Position numbers and translations under genes: made by a program
Notes under the pieces: model-generated
What the model saw: only the letters and a program-made list of their open reading frames with translations
The model's database searches: none
Told to the model about the DNA's origin: nothing
Assembly: GCF_040869045.1 (NCBI RefSeq)
Contig: NC_090319.1
Location: forward strand, 260,912,897 to 260,976,896
DNA: 64,000 nucleotides
Direction: 5' to 3'
Origin: Eurosta solidaginis
Taxonomy: Eukaryota; Arthropoda; Insecta; Diptera; Tephritidae
In this document: positions 32,069-42,254 of the stretch, piece after piece
Position numbering within the stretch: position 1 is the first letter of the stretch
Layout of the letters: the number at the start of each line of letters is the position of its first letter

Positions 32069-33120
32069 CTTTAGGCTATAAATCACACTAAGCGATCTCT
32101 GTGTTAGTGAGAAAACATTTGGAAATAAAAAAATTCAAAAATAAAAATATCTCACGGAGAAGGTCCTTTTTTGTTCTTGAATATCGGTTTTTACTCTTGA
32201 TCAACCGAATTACTTTTTCTGGTTAACTGTTTAATGCAATCTCTGATTGTAATTGTTTTGTAACTTCATTCGCTCAAATGAATGAAATGGAAAATATTAT
32301 AAGAGTCTCTTCACACTGTGTCTTAGTTTGTGTACTATGTCTGCATATGAATTATTTTTGAGAGAATTTTCCATATTTATTAGAAATCTAAAAATAAAAA
32401 TAAACTTTGCCTACCAATACTTAAAGGCTCTTGGAAGTTGATTATCCTTATATATAAATTACGTGCTATTATGGTAATTAAAAAGCACATCAGCTTTTAT
32501 AAAATTAAAAACTACTAAACACTTGTTAATGCCAAAAACAAAAATAAATTTAAATAAAGTCGTGCTTACTTTTCTTGACCTCAAATGACCGCACGCCAAC
32601 GGGCAGCTAAAAGTTGTAATGCTGTTTAAGTAACAAAAAATGAGTTATAGGGGTCAGTTACAAGGGCGAAGCAAAAAGTTTATATTTATTTTTTCATTCC
32701 TCCTTCCGTAACTATTTTATTTGCAACTCGTTGTTGCTACTGAATGAACGCCTTTTTTGCTTTTACATATTCGTAACCGGTTTCATAGTTAGTTCGCATA
32801 TTTCAAAGTATATTTAGGAAGTCACGTAGCCAGGAATTAAAACATTTCGTTATGGGCTGGGAAAAATTGTGTAAAAATAGAGGAGAGGACGTGAAATCCG
32901 GGCACTGGCATCGTGTGATTTACTCTCAGGATATTATGGTGTACCGCCCATGTTTATTATATAGAGGTGGGGATTGACGCGAATATTTGGGCGCTGATAC
33001 TTGTGAAGGCAGCGCTATGAAACAATATCAACGCATTTGCGGTAGGCACGCTTTAGGCGTAGATTTTTTCCTTACATTTCATATTTCATGATACAATTTT
33101 GGTAGTGGCCTGGAAGAAGA
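32069..33120. other. unassigned AT-rich spacer
   Basis: No recognised gene or repeat. Confidence 0.5.
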
Positions 33121-33309
33121 ATAGTTTTTCTAAGTGGGGTCGCACCTCGGCAATGGTTTGGCAAATACTGTCAGTGTATTTCTGCAATGAAAATTCATAT
33201 TCCTTGCCGATGCCGTTCGGAGTCGGTATGAAACATGTAGGTCGTCCAGTCCCACCAAGAGAAATTCGGCCCAAATCTCTTCGGAGCTATTTCGCGTCAA
33301 GTTTCTTTT
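33121..33309 (+). mobile_element. tRNA-derived SINE, copy 5 (head missing)
   Basis: Keeps 'aagtggggtcgcacctcgg', 'gtatttctgcaatgaaaa', 'gatgccgttcggagtcggta', 'tgaaacatgtaggtcg' and 'ctcttcggagctatttcgcg'. It is 5'-truncated and has a short deletion before 'ctcttcgg'. Confidence 0.82.
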
Positions 33310-33317
33310 GCCCAAAT

Positions 33318-33590
33318 TTTACAGGGTAACCTGTTGAGTCTCGTACCTTCTGACAGAGTTAAATATCTAGTGATCGAACTACAAAGGATGCTGTCAATGT
33401 GAAGGACAAGCTAGGAAGGCGTCAATCGCCTTGTACTGCTGTCGAAGGACCACCGATAAGAGCTTGTTGAAAAGTACCGTAGACTGTCTTAATGGAATGG
33501 TAGTTAAGCCGATACTATTTTTGGAATGCTTGCCTGGGCTGAATGTAGCTAGCACTGCCAAGTCTCCATTGATATGACGGTAAGGCATAC
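33318..33590 (+). pseudogene. non-LTR reverse transcriptase thumb remnant
   Basis: Blocks in shifting frames: LVPSDRVKYLVIEL, then KASIALYCCRRTTDKSLLKS, then LNGMVVKPILFLECLPGL. These match the post-palm thumb of LOA/Jockey-like RTs (RVKYLGVxLD...A.ALYCCRR..GK.WG...VVKPIL.YG...W). There is at least one frameshift and no long frame. It lies between two SINE copies. Confidence 0.6.
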
Positions 33591-33630
33591 AGTCGCAAGA
33601 GGCAAATAAAGTCTACAGATGCAAATGTCA

Positions 33631-33978
33631 AATATTTAATGCAAGGCGCGCTATACCTTCGAAGATATTTAGGCCAAGCTTTCCTTCCATATTGCTCATA
33701 TTTATTTTTCCTACAAAAATGGCGAAACGGGACCTAAATGTTTTACACGGACTCCGAACGGCATTTGCAAGACATATGAGTTTTCACTGAGAAGTTTTTC
33801 ATGATAAAAATACACTCGGAGTGCTTGTCAATTCACTGCCGAGGGCTACTCCGTTAAAGATACCTTTTCTTATTTAAAAAAACTTGTTTCTACATTTTTT
33901 ATGTTGTTTTGCCCAGGAATTGAACACAGGATCTTTGATGCGGTAGGCGGAGCACGCTATCACCACACCACGGCGGCC
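33631..33978 (-). mobile_element. tRNA-derived SINE, copy 6
   Basis: Full length in reverse complement: 'gcaaggcgcgctataccttc', 'gactccgaacggcatttgca', 'gagtgcttgtcaattcactg' and 'ttgcccaggaattgaacaca' (complement of a degraded B box). The head is complementary to 'cgccgtggtgtggtgatagc'. Confidence 0.87.
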
Positions 33979-35555
33979 TACCCAATGGCTAGAGGGATAA
34001 AAAAATTGCTTTTGCTGCAGTCCGGCTAGTACTAGAGGGTTCTATAAAAAAAAAAAAACCATAACAAAAATAGCACTGTGCGAAGTCGAGTCTCTGTTAG
34101 TTTATGTTCGATGCTCTCGATGTAAGCCAAAAGCTGAAGCTCTTTCCGGCCGTTCCAGCCTCTTCCAGATAAAAGTCGATCTAATTATGGAAGCGCTGAA
34201 TGGAATGCTATCTTTCAGTTAGAGATTTTAATATCTTCTCGGAAAGCCAATATGTTTCAAGGGCTATCAGCTGAAAAGTGCTCTATTGGTGGGTGGTTTG
34301 GCGATGCCTGATCCCGATTAAAATATCTTTGAACTATTTAACATCAGTTTGTTTCCGAGTCCTACGCTACTATTTACGAATTTATTTACTACGTATTTAT
34401 TTTAGTTGGAATGGCTAATAGGCTGTTGGATGGTATTGACAGTAGGTAATTCAGCGTTACGTTTGCTGAAGTTTTCCGCTTGACCCGAATGACCTAAAGT
34501 TAGTCAAGCAACCGCTGGACCGATATAAATTCAATTCTTGCAGGATAGCGAGATCCATTTGACTGGATGAAAATGGTAGGTGATCTGCCAAAATAATTGA
34601 TTTCATTAAAGTTCATTAAATCTTAGTACTTGGGGATATGATGGGTCATGCGAGCTCAACCTATACTCCTACTGTTCCTCTGCTACTAAACATGGCTAGC
34701 GACCATTTAACTTAGTCCAAACGAACCACATATGCCATTGCGCATTTTTTTTGCGAATTGTTTTAGCGGTGCTAGAGTGACGCTTCACTATAAGCACACG
34801 AACGCAATGGTATGCGACGTTACACAGCACAATTACCCTGATAAATTCCTATACTCACACAGAGACCTAAGTAAGCAGGTTTGTGTGAATGCATTTAATC
34901 ATATGTACTCGGCTTGTTTGTATGTCAGTACGTTAGTATTTTTCCACTTCCATGCTTAATTACAGCTACTTGGCTTCCGGCCTCATATTTTTCCTAGGTT
35001 TTTACTTTCTTTTAAGCTTCCTCGTTGGCCTACTGTTTTGTTTTTTTCTTTTGCTTTATATCTAATTTACTGGCTTCCTTTTATACCGTACCGATGTTGT
35101 CTATAAGCTTGTGGCTAAAAATTAATCATAAACGAAGCGCCCACATAAAAAAGACTTATAGTAAGGAAAGAAAAGCCTGAAAGGAAGTTTAAGTACATTG
35201 ACCAGGTCGTGAACTACCCCCCTTATATAAAATTGGAGGACAGGTCTAAAAACAAAACAGCAAATACTAAAATACTTACCAGCGAATGAAGGTAGGATAT
35301 AAAAGAGCAGAGTGCCGTAATTATAAGCGAGTGGTGACTATAGGCGTTGAGTTGGATATAAAACTCAATTTAAGTAGGCCATATTTTACAAGGCATGTAA
35401 ATAAAAGCTAGGAAACTAAGGAGGATGGAAGAGTAAGTGAGTACTCGCGAGAACAGTTCTGCGGAAGATGATGTTGAGTATCGAAATAGATGGAACTATA
35501 AGATTTATACGCTTAACTCAAATATTAACATTAGATTAGTATTGGTTGGAGATTC
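33979..35555. other. unassigned spacer
   Basis: A (short) A-run lies at 34046-34058. There are no coding motifs. Parts (34030-34520) are less AT-rich and might be old element remains, but I could not place them. Confidence 0.4.
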
Positions 35556-35560
35556 GTATA

Positions 35561-35765
35561 TGTGAGAGATATTGTATTAGTTAATCGTAGCGTTAAGTTG
35601 AACTATGCAAACATGCCATTAGGTTGAGTTCTTGTATATGCTGATGTGGCAGTGCTATAACAAATGTCAAAGAAAGAAACAAAAAAAGCGCCCTCTTCCG
35701 GGTTGCAAATTATACGAAAACGACGTTTTGCCTCTTTTCATTTTAATATATCTTAATATATCACA
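35561..35765 (+). repeat. 5' LTR of the Gypsy element
   Basis: 205 bp, TG...CA ends. Relative to the 3' LTR it has five substitutions. One turns the polyadenylation word AATAAA (3' LTR, 'caaataaagaaac') into AAGAAA here. Confidence 0.93.
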
Positions 35766-35851
35766 GTGGCGACGAGCAGAAAACAATTCAAACTGATTTA
35801 TAAACGCTTAGCAAGTGCTTGGTGATCAGCGGATAATAATATTTTAGCAAA

Positions 35852-36544
35852 ATGGCATCCAACAATTTTAATATTCCATTTTTTGACCACGAAAAAAACT
35901 CATGGTTTGTCTTTGAGAAGCAGTTGTTGCAATTCTTCATTGCTGCTGACATTGAGGAGGTAAAAAAGAAGGCAATATTGTTAACTTCGTTATCCGAAAG
36001 TGCGTATACTCTGTTGGACAACTTAGTACGTCCGGAGACGTTGGAAGATGACAGCGTAACTTTGGAAAAGTGTCTCGATTGCCTGCGAAGCCATTATAGG
36101 CCAACAACATCTGCGTTTGTGGAGCGTTACAAATTTTACAATGCTACAAAAACAGCGCCAGAATCAATAAATTATTGGGCAGCTAGAGTGAGAGCGTTAG
36201 CTGTAAAGTGTGAGTTTGGCCAAAGTTTAAATTGGCCAAAGGACAAATTTGTAATGGGTCTGGAAAAGGGTCCAGCCAGGGACAAAATTTTTTTGGAAAA
36301 TGTAGGCGCAACTTTCGAGAAAGTGGTAGCGATAGCAAATACAGCAGAGTACATTAAGAAACAACAAGGGGATACCATACAAGTAAAACAGGAAGAGCTA
36401 AATTTTTTGAAGAAGGATCAGAAGTCGCAAGCAGAGCAAAAGAAGCAGCAAAATTGGAAAAACAAGTCAAATCAAGGCCAGCAGAACAGCAACCATGCGA
36501 AGTGTGCGGGTACACTAACCATAGCAAAAGTGAATGTAGTTTAA
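35852..36544 (+). CDS. gag: Gag-like protein of the Gypsy element
   Basis: A 230-residue open frame begins MASNNFNIPFF 86 bases after the 5' LTR and is the first ATG of the internal region. The body resembles a Ty3/Gypsy capsid protein: FEKQLLQFFIAADIEEVKKK near residues 22-41, then CLRSHYRPTTSAFVERYKFY near 77-96 (the conserved Gag block with an aromatic-rich end), then a charged Lys/Gln-rich C-terminal region. Capsid proteins of this type package element RNA in the cytoplasm. The frame ends with a non-conserved tail (CAGTLTIAKVNVV) because the zinc knuckle and protease lie in the -1 frame, which overlaps from 36454. Whether this is programmed -1 frameshifting or a mutation is not settled; GAAAAAC at 36457-36463 lies at the overlap. 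The start is natural for the family. Confidence 0.82.
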   Translation: MASNNFNIPFFDHEKNSWFVFEKQLLQFFIAADIEEVKKKAILLTSLSESAYTLLDNLVRPETLEDDSVTLEKCLDCLRSHYRPTTSAFVERYKFYNATKTAPESINYWAARVRALAVKCEFGQSLNWPKDKFVMGLEKGPARDKIFLENVGATFEKVVAIANTAEYIKKQQGDTIQVKQEELNFLKKDQKSQAEQKKQQNWKNKSNQGQQNSNHAKCAGTLTIAKVNVV

Positions 36545-37359
36545 GAATTATAAATGTAATAATTGTAAAAAAGGGGGCACCTAAAAAAATGTGCAAAGAG
36601 AAAAGTTTAAATGTTTTGAATAATGCAGACGAGTTGAGTTTATTCTCACTTAATAGTGCGAAAGATAAACCGATTTTTGTAACCATTTTTGTTGAAGGCA
36701 ATGCTATTGATATGCAGCTCGACACAGGGTCAGGAAACAATGTGAGGTCGGAAGAGACATACAAAAGCCATTTTAGAAAAAATAAACTAAATGAAACATC
36801 AATTTTGTTGAAGACATACAACGGTGGCAGTATTGTGCCGCTTGGTGAGTTTGAGGTGGATGTACACTTTAAAGAGCAACGCAAAAGCATTTCATTTTTG
36901 GTTATTAAGGCCGGCGGTCCGCCGTTGTTAGGTTGAAAATTCTTAAACAGTTTCGGTATTGAATTATCTAGCTTACATTTTTCTGAACAAATCAGATGCA
37001 ACGTCAATGTCTTACATAAATTTTCTAAACTATTTGATGTGTCTTTGGGATTATTTAAGAAGAGTAAAGCCCATTTACATGTAAAGGAAGGCACCGAACC
37101 GAAATTTTTTAGGTCTCGACCATTACCTTTAGCGATTAAAGAAAAAGTTGAAAAGGAGATAGACAAGTTAGTAGAACTGGAAGTTTTTGAGCCAGTAGAT
37201 TATTGCGAGTGGAGGATACCGATTGTTCCAGTGCAAAAAAAAGATGGGGGAATTCGCATATGCGGTGATTTTAAAGTGACCTTAACCCACATCTGCATGT
37301 GGAAAAGTATCCCTTACCACGTATCGAAGAGATTTTTGCCAAGATGCACGGCGGGGTGA
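36454..37359 (+). pseudogene. pol: Gypsy zinc knuckle, aspartic protease and start of RT (one stop)
   Basis: The frame, -1 relative to gag, opens with a CCHC zinc knuckle CEVCGYTNHSKSEC (C-x2-C-x4-H-x4-C). Next comes a region where a second knuckle would be expected, but its Cys pair lies in another frame. The protease active-site block is IDMQLDTGSGNN (DTGS) near 36710-36740. The frame stops at a TGA at 36934-36936 in the PLLG block, then stays open through FRSRPLPLAIKEKVEKEI and the RT opening WRIPIVPVQKKDGGIRICGD. A one-base frame loss near 37283 then carries RT into another frame. The protease would cleave Gag-Pol. At least two lesions inactivate this part. Confidence 0.85.
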
Positions 37360-38528
37360 AGTTTGTAAAACTGGATTTAAGTACAACGTACCAGCAAATC
37401 GAATTGGATGAACAATCTCGCAAATTCACAGCAATTTCGACGTCAAAAGGCCTTTTTCAGTATACAAGACTGATATACGGGTTGGCATCCGCACCCGCCA
37501 TTTTTCAAAAAATTATGGACACGCTATTAATGGGCATTGAGGGCGTGGTAGTATTTCTCGACGATATACTAATAACAGCAACTAACGTCAGATTTCTTAC
37601 TCGAAGACTTGAAAAAGTGTTAGCCCTGTTAACTGATGCAGGGTTAAAGTTGTCTAAATCGAAGTGTGAGTTTTTTGTTGACGAAATTAAATATTTAGGG
37701 CATATTATAAACAAAGAGGGCTTGAATATGGATCCTGATAAAGTAAAAGATATTAGAGGCGCTAAAGAGCCATCAAACGTAAAAGAGCTTCAATCTTTGT
37801 TAGGGGTGATAAATTTCTATAGAAGATTTTTACCTAATTTATCTACTTTGCTTCACCCACTTTATCAGTTGTTGCAGGCGAATACAAAATTCGAATGGTC
37901 AAAAGAATGTTCGGAAGTATTTTCAAAACTTAAAGACTTATTGGTATCAGAGAAATGCCTAGCCCATTTCTGTCCCGAAAAAAGAATTAAATTAACGGTG
38001 GATGCTAGTCCCACGGGAGTAGGTGCGGTTCTAACGCAAGTAGAGACTGGTGAAATAGAGAAACCAATAGAGTTTGCTTCAAGAACATTGTCGGATACTG
38101 AAAAAAGGTATTCGCAACTGGACCGAGAAGCATTGGCTATACTGTTTGGTGTAAAAAAGTTTCATCAGTATATTTTCGGTAGGCATTTCACTTTGGTTAC
38201 TGACAACAAGCCGTTAAAACACATTTTTAGTCCGAAAAAAGGAATTCCAGAAATGGCGTCAAATAGATTGCAGCGTATTGCTCTAACGCTATCAGGTTAT
38301 CGTTTCGAAATTGAATACGTCAAGTCTAAAAACAATATAGCAGATTATTTTTCGCGAAACCCCGACAGAAGTGCCGAGGATCAATGCGTTTTGCCTGATG
38401 ATGTTTATGTAAATTATTTTCAAGAGCTTGGTGGACGAAGCGAAATGATTAACCTAGAAAGCATTAAAACAGAAACTGCACAGGATAGTACGCTACAACG
38501 AGTAAAGAAATTTCACCATGAGAGTTGA
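37299..38528 (+). pseudogene. pol: Gypsy reverse transcriptase and RNase H
   Basis: A 409-residue open frame picks up RT after the frame change. In order: VKLDLSTTYQQIELD (palm motif A), FTAISTSKGLFQYTRLIYGL, SAPAIFQKIMD, the catalytic VVFLDDILI (FLDD variant of YxDD), KSKCEFFVDEIKYLGHII and LGVINFYRRFLPNLS. It then enters RNase H: LTVDASPTGVGAVLTQ (~residue 229), EKRYSQLDREALAI with its Glu, HFTLVTDNKPLKHIF with its Asp, and ADYFSRNP. RT and RNase H copy element RNA into DNA in the particle. The frame is well kept. It ends at TGA 38526-38528, after which the same frame reopens as the integrase N-terminus, so this is a nonsense mutation. The upstream frameshift separates it from protease. Confidence 0.9.
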
Positions 38529-38531
38529 CCA

Positions 38532-39184
38532 GAGAAATGTCGGGATCCAGAGTTGTTACCATATTTTAATAAAAGATTGGAATTGGGCGTAGAATTAGGT
38601 TGCTTATTTTGGGGGTTTTGGGTTGTGGTCCCAAAAGCACTGCAAAATAAAGTTGTCGAATTTTTACATGCGACACACATGGGAATTGTGAAAATGAAAT
38701 GCATGGCTCGTGAATGTTGTTGGTGGCCGAACTAGGGAAAAGATTTGGAGAAGGTAGTAAAAAGTTGCGAGCCCTGTTTACTTAATCGTCCGAACCCACC
38801 AAAACAAGAGCTTCTCCCATGGAAAAGACCCCAGGAAGTATAAAATGGACAAAAGCTGTGATTTCCAAAAGAATTGGAAAGCAAATGTATATTGTAAAAA
38901 CTTATCATAAAAAATCTTGGAAAAGACACGCAAATCAAATTATCTTATCGCAAAAAGAATCATCGCACTCATCACTAGATGATCCACTAAAATCTTTAAC
39001 AAATTTAAGTAATGAAAATCAAAACATATTAACTAATAATAGTGGTCCCGATGATACAAGTACAGACAAAAATACAATACCAACTACACATACAAGTAAT
39101 AACGAACCCAACGATATTATTTGTAATGAGAAAACGAAGTCACGGGAACCCACGACTCATTATAATTTAAGACCGAGAAAATAA
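38532..39184 (+). pseudogene. pol: Gypsy integrase remnant: zinc-binding part and C-terminus, core deleted
   Basis: At 38553-38735 the frame shows LHATHMGIVKMKCMARECCW, followed after a TAG (38733) by SCEPC. Together these form the H-H-C-C zinc-binding module of integrase. The sequence then passes from NRPNPPKQELLPW (about 38820) straight to a different frame (38819-39184) reading WTKAVISKRIGKQMYIVKTY...KRHANQI and ending THYNLRPRK. That segment is the usual C-terminus of a Gypsy polyprotein. The whole DDE catalytic core, usually about 150 residues or more, is absent, so the element cannot integrate by itself. The deletion explains the short total length of 3.9 kb. Confidence 0.87.
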
Positions 39185-39271
39185 CAATTTCTTGTCAAAC
39201 AAATTTATGTATCCTAAGGGCGAAAATCTGTAATAAAATGATGTATATGTTACCAATTAAGAAGGGGGTAT

Positions 39272-39476
39272 TGTGAGAGATATTGTATTAGTTTATCGTA
39301 GCGTTAAGTTGAACTATGTAAACATGCCATTAGGTTGAGTTCTTGTATATGCCGATGTGGCAGTGCTATAACAAATGTCAAATAAAGAAACAAAAAAAGC
39401 GCCCTCTTCCGGGTTGCAAATTATACGAAAACGACGTTTTGCCTCTTTTCATTTTAATATATCTTAATACATCACA
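39272..39476 (+). repeat. 3' LTR of the Gypsy element
   Basis: 205 bp, preceded by the purine tract and followed by the GTATA duplication. It retains AATAAA in 'caaataaagaaac', a likely polyadenylation signal. Confidence 0.93.
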
Positions 39477-39803
39477 GTATATATACTTAATTACCGAGAA
39501 GGATATCGACATCTAACAAGTAGATCTCCTCCTCTGGTCTATGGTACGTTATCATCATTCTCACAAGTACGCACCACAGGTTTAGAGAAGATTTTCATAG
39601 CAGATACACACCAACGAGTTTTATTACTTCTGTTTAATATCAGTTTTTAAGAATTTTGATTCTGATAAGAATGTCTGACTTGTACATGCTTCGAGTATAG
39701 GCGTTTTCTTTTTCTGAGCCGTCGCTACATTGTATGTACCCAAATGTGTACAAAGAAATAACCTTGGAGAAATTAAAATCTAATTTGATTTTGTGCTTAA
39801 ATC

Positions 39804-40102
39804 AATTCAAGGGTTATTGAGCGCGGTCCTTTCAAGAGGATGCCAGCACAATTCATAGCTTCTCCAACCCAATTGTGAACCCCAAATGCCAATTGCGAAT
39901 CCTGCTTCTTTAGCCGCCGAGGCTCTTGTGACCGCAACTCCCTCATGGAAGTAGAGAGTGGGGCGGGATGGCAAAAATGGTTCAATGTGTTCATACTAAA
40001 TCGTTCTCCAGTGGGATCTATATCCGGCAAAGGATTAACAATATCGACAATACTCCCCAAAACCTTCGGGAAGTGTTTTTACCGCTACAACAACAACAAC
40101 AG
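39804..40102 (-). mobile_element. TGTTGT-headed short interspersed repeat, copy 3
   Basis: Reverse complement: 'attcaagggttattgagcgc' at the low end (complement of the 'ccccttgaat' end), 'cttctccaacccaattgtga', 'ccgaggctcttg', 'gggatctatatccggcaaag', 'caatactccccaaaacct' and the (CAA)n head at 40087-40102. It abuts the LOA-like 3' end that follows. Confidence 0.82.
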
Positions 40103-40612
40103 AGAGGACTGCACATGGACTGAATGAGTCCATAGTGTCACCGAAAATTTACTCAACGATCAAACTAAAAAATCCTATAAGAAACCTATGTTATAAAATA
40201 ACTCCGTCCTCTTGGCGAATAAGTACTAGAAGCTTTCTAGGACATATGCTACTTGCAGGCTCTACATCTGATAGCAATTTTACACCTCATAGTTGAGGTA
40301 TTAGCCTGGTAAAAGCAGGACATGAGCACAAAACCATTAATCCAACCCGCACTTCCTACATCTGTTATCACTAACAAGGCTTAATTTAAAACCGTGTTCA
40401 GTCAGAATACCCCTCATGAGCCTACAGTCCCTTCATTTCAATGATAAGAGTAATTTTGACAGTTTGAGATTGTAGAACCTGCACATAATCTTCAACAATT
40501 TTCAGTACCCCACTTGGTTTCACGCCTTTCCTGCTTCGTTGATCATGGGGTATTCGCGCCTTTATTTAAACTCGTCCAATCAGATGGGGACGTCTACGGT
40601 ACACAAAAAATT
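40103..40612 (-). pseudogene. LOA-like non-LTR 3' end, second copy
   Basis: Clearly homologous at DNA level to 27958-28500. Shared segments include 'aacctatgttataaaataac', 'tccgtcctcttggcgaata', 'aacccgcacttcctacatct' and 'tacagtcccttcatttcaat'. It covers the 3' UTR, the CCHC motif region and the end of RNase H, with small deletions that destroy the frame. It is 5'-truncated at about 40612. Confidence 0.85.
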
Positions 40613-41189
40613 AATTCATATGTTTGCTAGTATGTAACAGCATATTTTCCATAACGTCGCACTTTGTTTCCAAAACTTTTTTTGCAAAGTCTCACCGAAG
40701 TTTTAAAATTGTATCACTTTTCAGTGCTAAAACTCACAGTAAAACGAATTATGGATGTATCGCAGTTCGCAACCTTCCCGCGAATATCAAAAAAACCCAC
40801 ACATGTGTTTTATATAATTCTAGAGCTTGTGCGAGTGAAGTGCTTTTTAAAATCAAACTTTTAATGAAAATAGTTTTTGAACTGAAATACTACAATATAT
40901 AATGCATCACCGTCAATCTCTCTAAGTGCAGCGCTGCATTCGCATGTGAACGTACATACATACATATGTGACATACAAATATTCCCTTCTGTTATTTGAT
41001 ACTGGTAGGTACTCCAATATTTGTTGAGAGATTTTTTAATGTGTTAATTATTTGGGTACGCAGTTTTATAATAAGCAACCATGGAATGCTCCAATTGCTT
41101 ACATAAGTAGTATAACAAAGTCAAGGGCCGTTTTCTGTAGTGAATTTTAAAAATACCTGCCTTGAAATTTAATCCCATAGATTAGTCGT
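40613..41189. other. unassigned spacer
   Basis: A 92-residue plus frame (40624-40902) and an overlapping 66-residue frame show no motif. Confidence 0.4.
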
Positions 41190-41760
41190 CGTTAACAAAT
41201 CGATCCGCCGATGAAAAATCTAGAACATTTTGATAAAAACCTGATAGCTTTTTGATAACAAATCGGTAACTTTTCAGTACCAAATCGATAACGCACCGAT
41301 AACTGTTTGGTAACGTTCCAATGCGAAATCATTAGCTTTTCCATAGCAAATCGATACATTTTTCAAAGCGAAGGGATAACTTTTAATACGCAGATAGTGA
41401 ACGATAATACTCCGATAACAAGTCGACAACTATTCAATAATTGATAAAATTTTGATAGCAAATCGATATTTTTTCGAAAATAAATCCATTAATATAAGAT
41501 AACATATTGATAGTTTTACGATACTCAGTCGATAACTTTTCGACAATGAGTGTTTACATTTTTAATAACAAAACTAAAACTTTTTAATAATACATCGATA
41601 ACTTTGCTATAATTTTTTGATAGCAAATCGATAATTTTTCGATAAATAATCGATACCTTATTGATAAAAAATTGAAAACCTGTCGATAAAATACTGTCTT
41701 ACCTCTGTTCTCGATAACAAATCGACAACTTGTATCTTCTCGATAACACACCTATAACAA
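41190..41760. repeat. degenerate GATAAC/AATCGATAA array (locus 2, about 570 bp)
   Basis: Dozens of GATAAC, AATCGATAA and TTTTTGATA words at intervals of roughly 15-25 bases, e.g. 'ttttgataacaaatcggtaa' and 'ataatttttcgataaataat'. Divergence is too high for a fixed period. The type matches 21590-21780. No coding function. Confidence 0.7.
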
Positions 41761-42254
41761 ACCTTTGCGTTCCTTACCTTTCCATGCCTTACTTTCATTA
41801 CATACCTTCGTTGCCTCAAAAATAAATATAACTAAGAAGGCTTCCAGTGGTTGGCGGATTGTTCTTTCGCTGCACATCGCATTCCAACCGTTCAGTTGAA
41901 CTAGAGTTTAAAGTCGACTTGGTGCCGCTTTATACCATTCCGAAGAGTTCCAAAATTTCTATCACATTTCCCAGCGGAAGATGCAGCATATGTAAAAGAC
42001 CTTGTACGATTTTGCAACCCACCTCAGTAAGGAGTTAAGACGACTGGTCGGTCAACATAAACTGGAAAAATGGAAGGTCAATAACCAAAATGATGTGGTC
42101 ATCCAAAGTACCCAACCGACCTTGACGAACTATTCACACTAGGTTCTTAAGGTCACTGGCTATTTTCTGGCTATTTACAATTTGGGAAAAGTCACCGCTG
42201 CCACTCCCTTTGACACTATAAATTTCAAATATTTGGACGTGCTTGGCACAAACC
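41761..42254. other. unassigned spacer, moderately GC
   Basis: 41830-42250 is less AT-rich than its surroundings and might be an old element. The 63-residue frame at 41847-42038 has CSICKRPC but no recognisable domain. Confidence 0.35.

Larger units (their letters stand above)
35561..39476 (+). mobile_element. Ty3/Gypsy LTR retrotransposon, structurally complete, coding-dead (3.9 kb)
   Basis: Two 205-bp LTRs (35561-35765 and 39272-39476), both TGTGA...TCACA, are flanked by the 5-bp target duplication GTATA (35556-35560 and 39477-39481). A primer-binding-site-like TGGCGACGAGC follows the 5' LTR at 35767. A purine tract GAAGGGGG (39261-39268) precedes the 3' LTR. Internal order: gag, zinc knuckle, protease, RT, RNase H, integrase zinc-binding part, polyprotein C-terminus. 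The integrase catalytic core is deleted. Protein style (K02A2.6-like pol) suggests a Mag-like lineage, an inference from memory. The LTRs differ at 5 of 205 positions by my count, so the insertion is fairly young. Confidence 0.92.

Noticed and set aside
36354..37166. 270-residue minus-strand frame
   Set aside because: Antisense shadow of the Gypsy gag/protease/RT region, which has clear domain matches on the plus strand.
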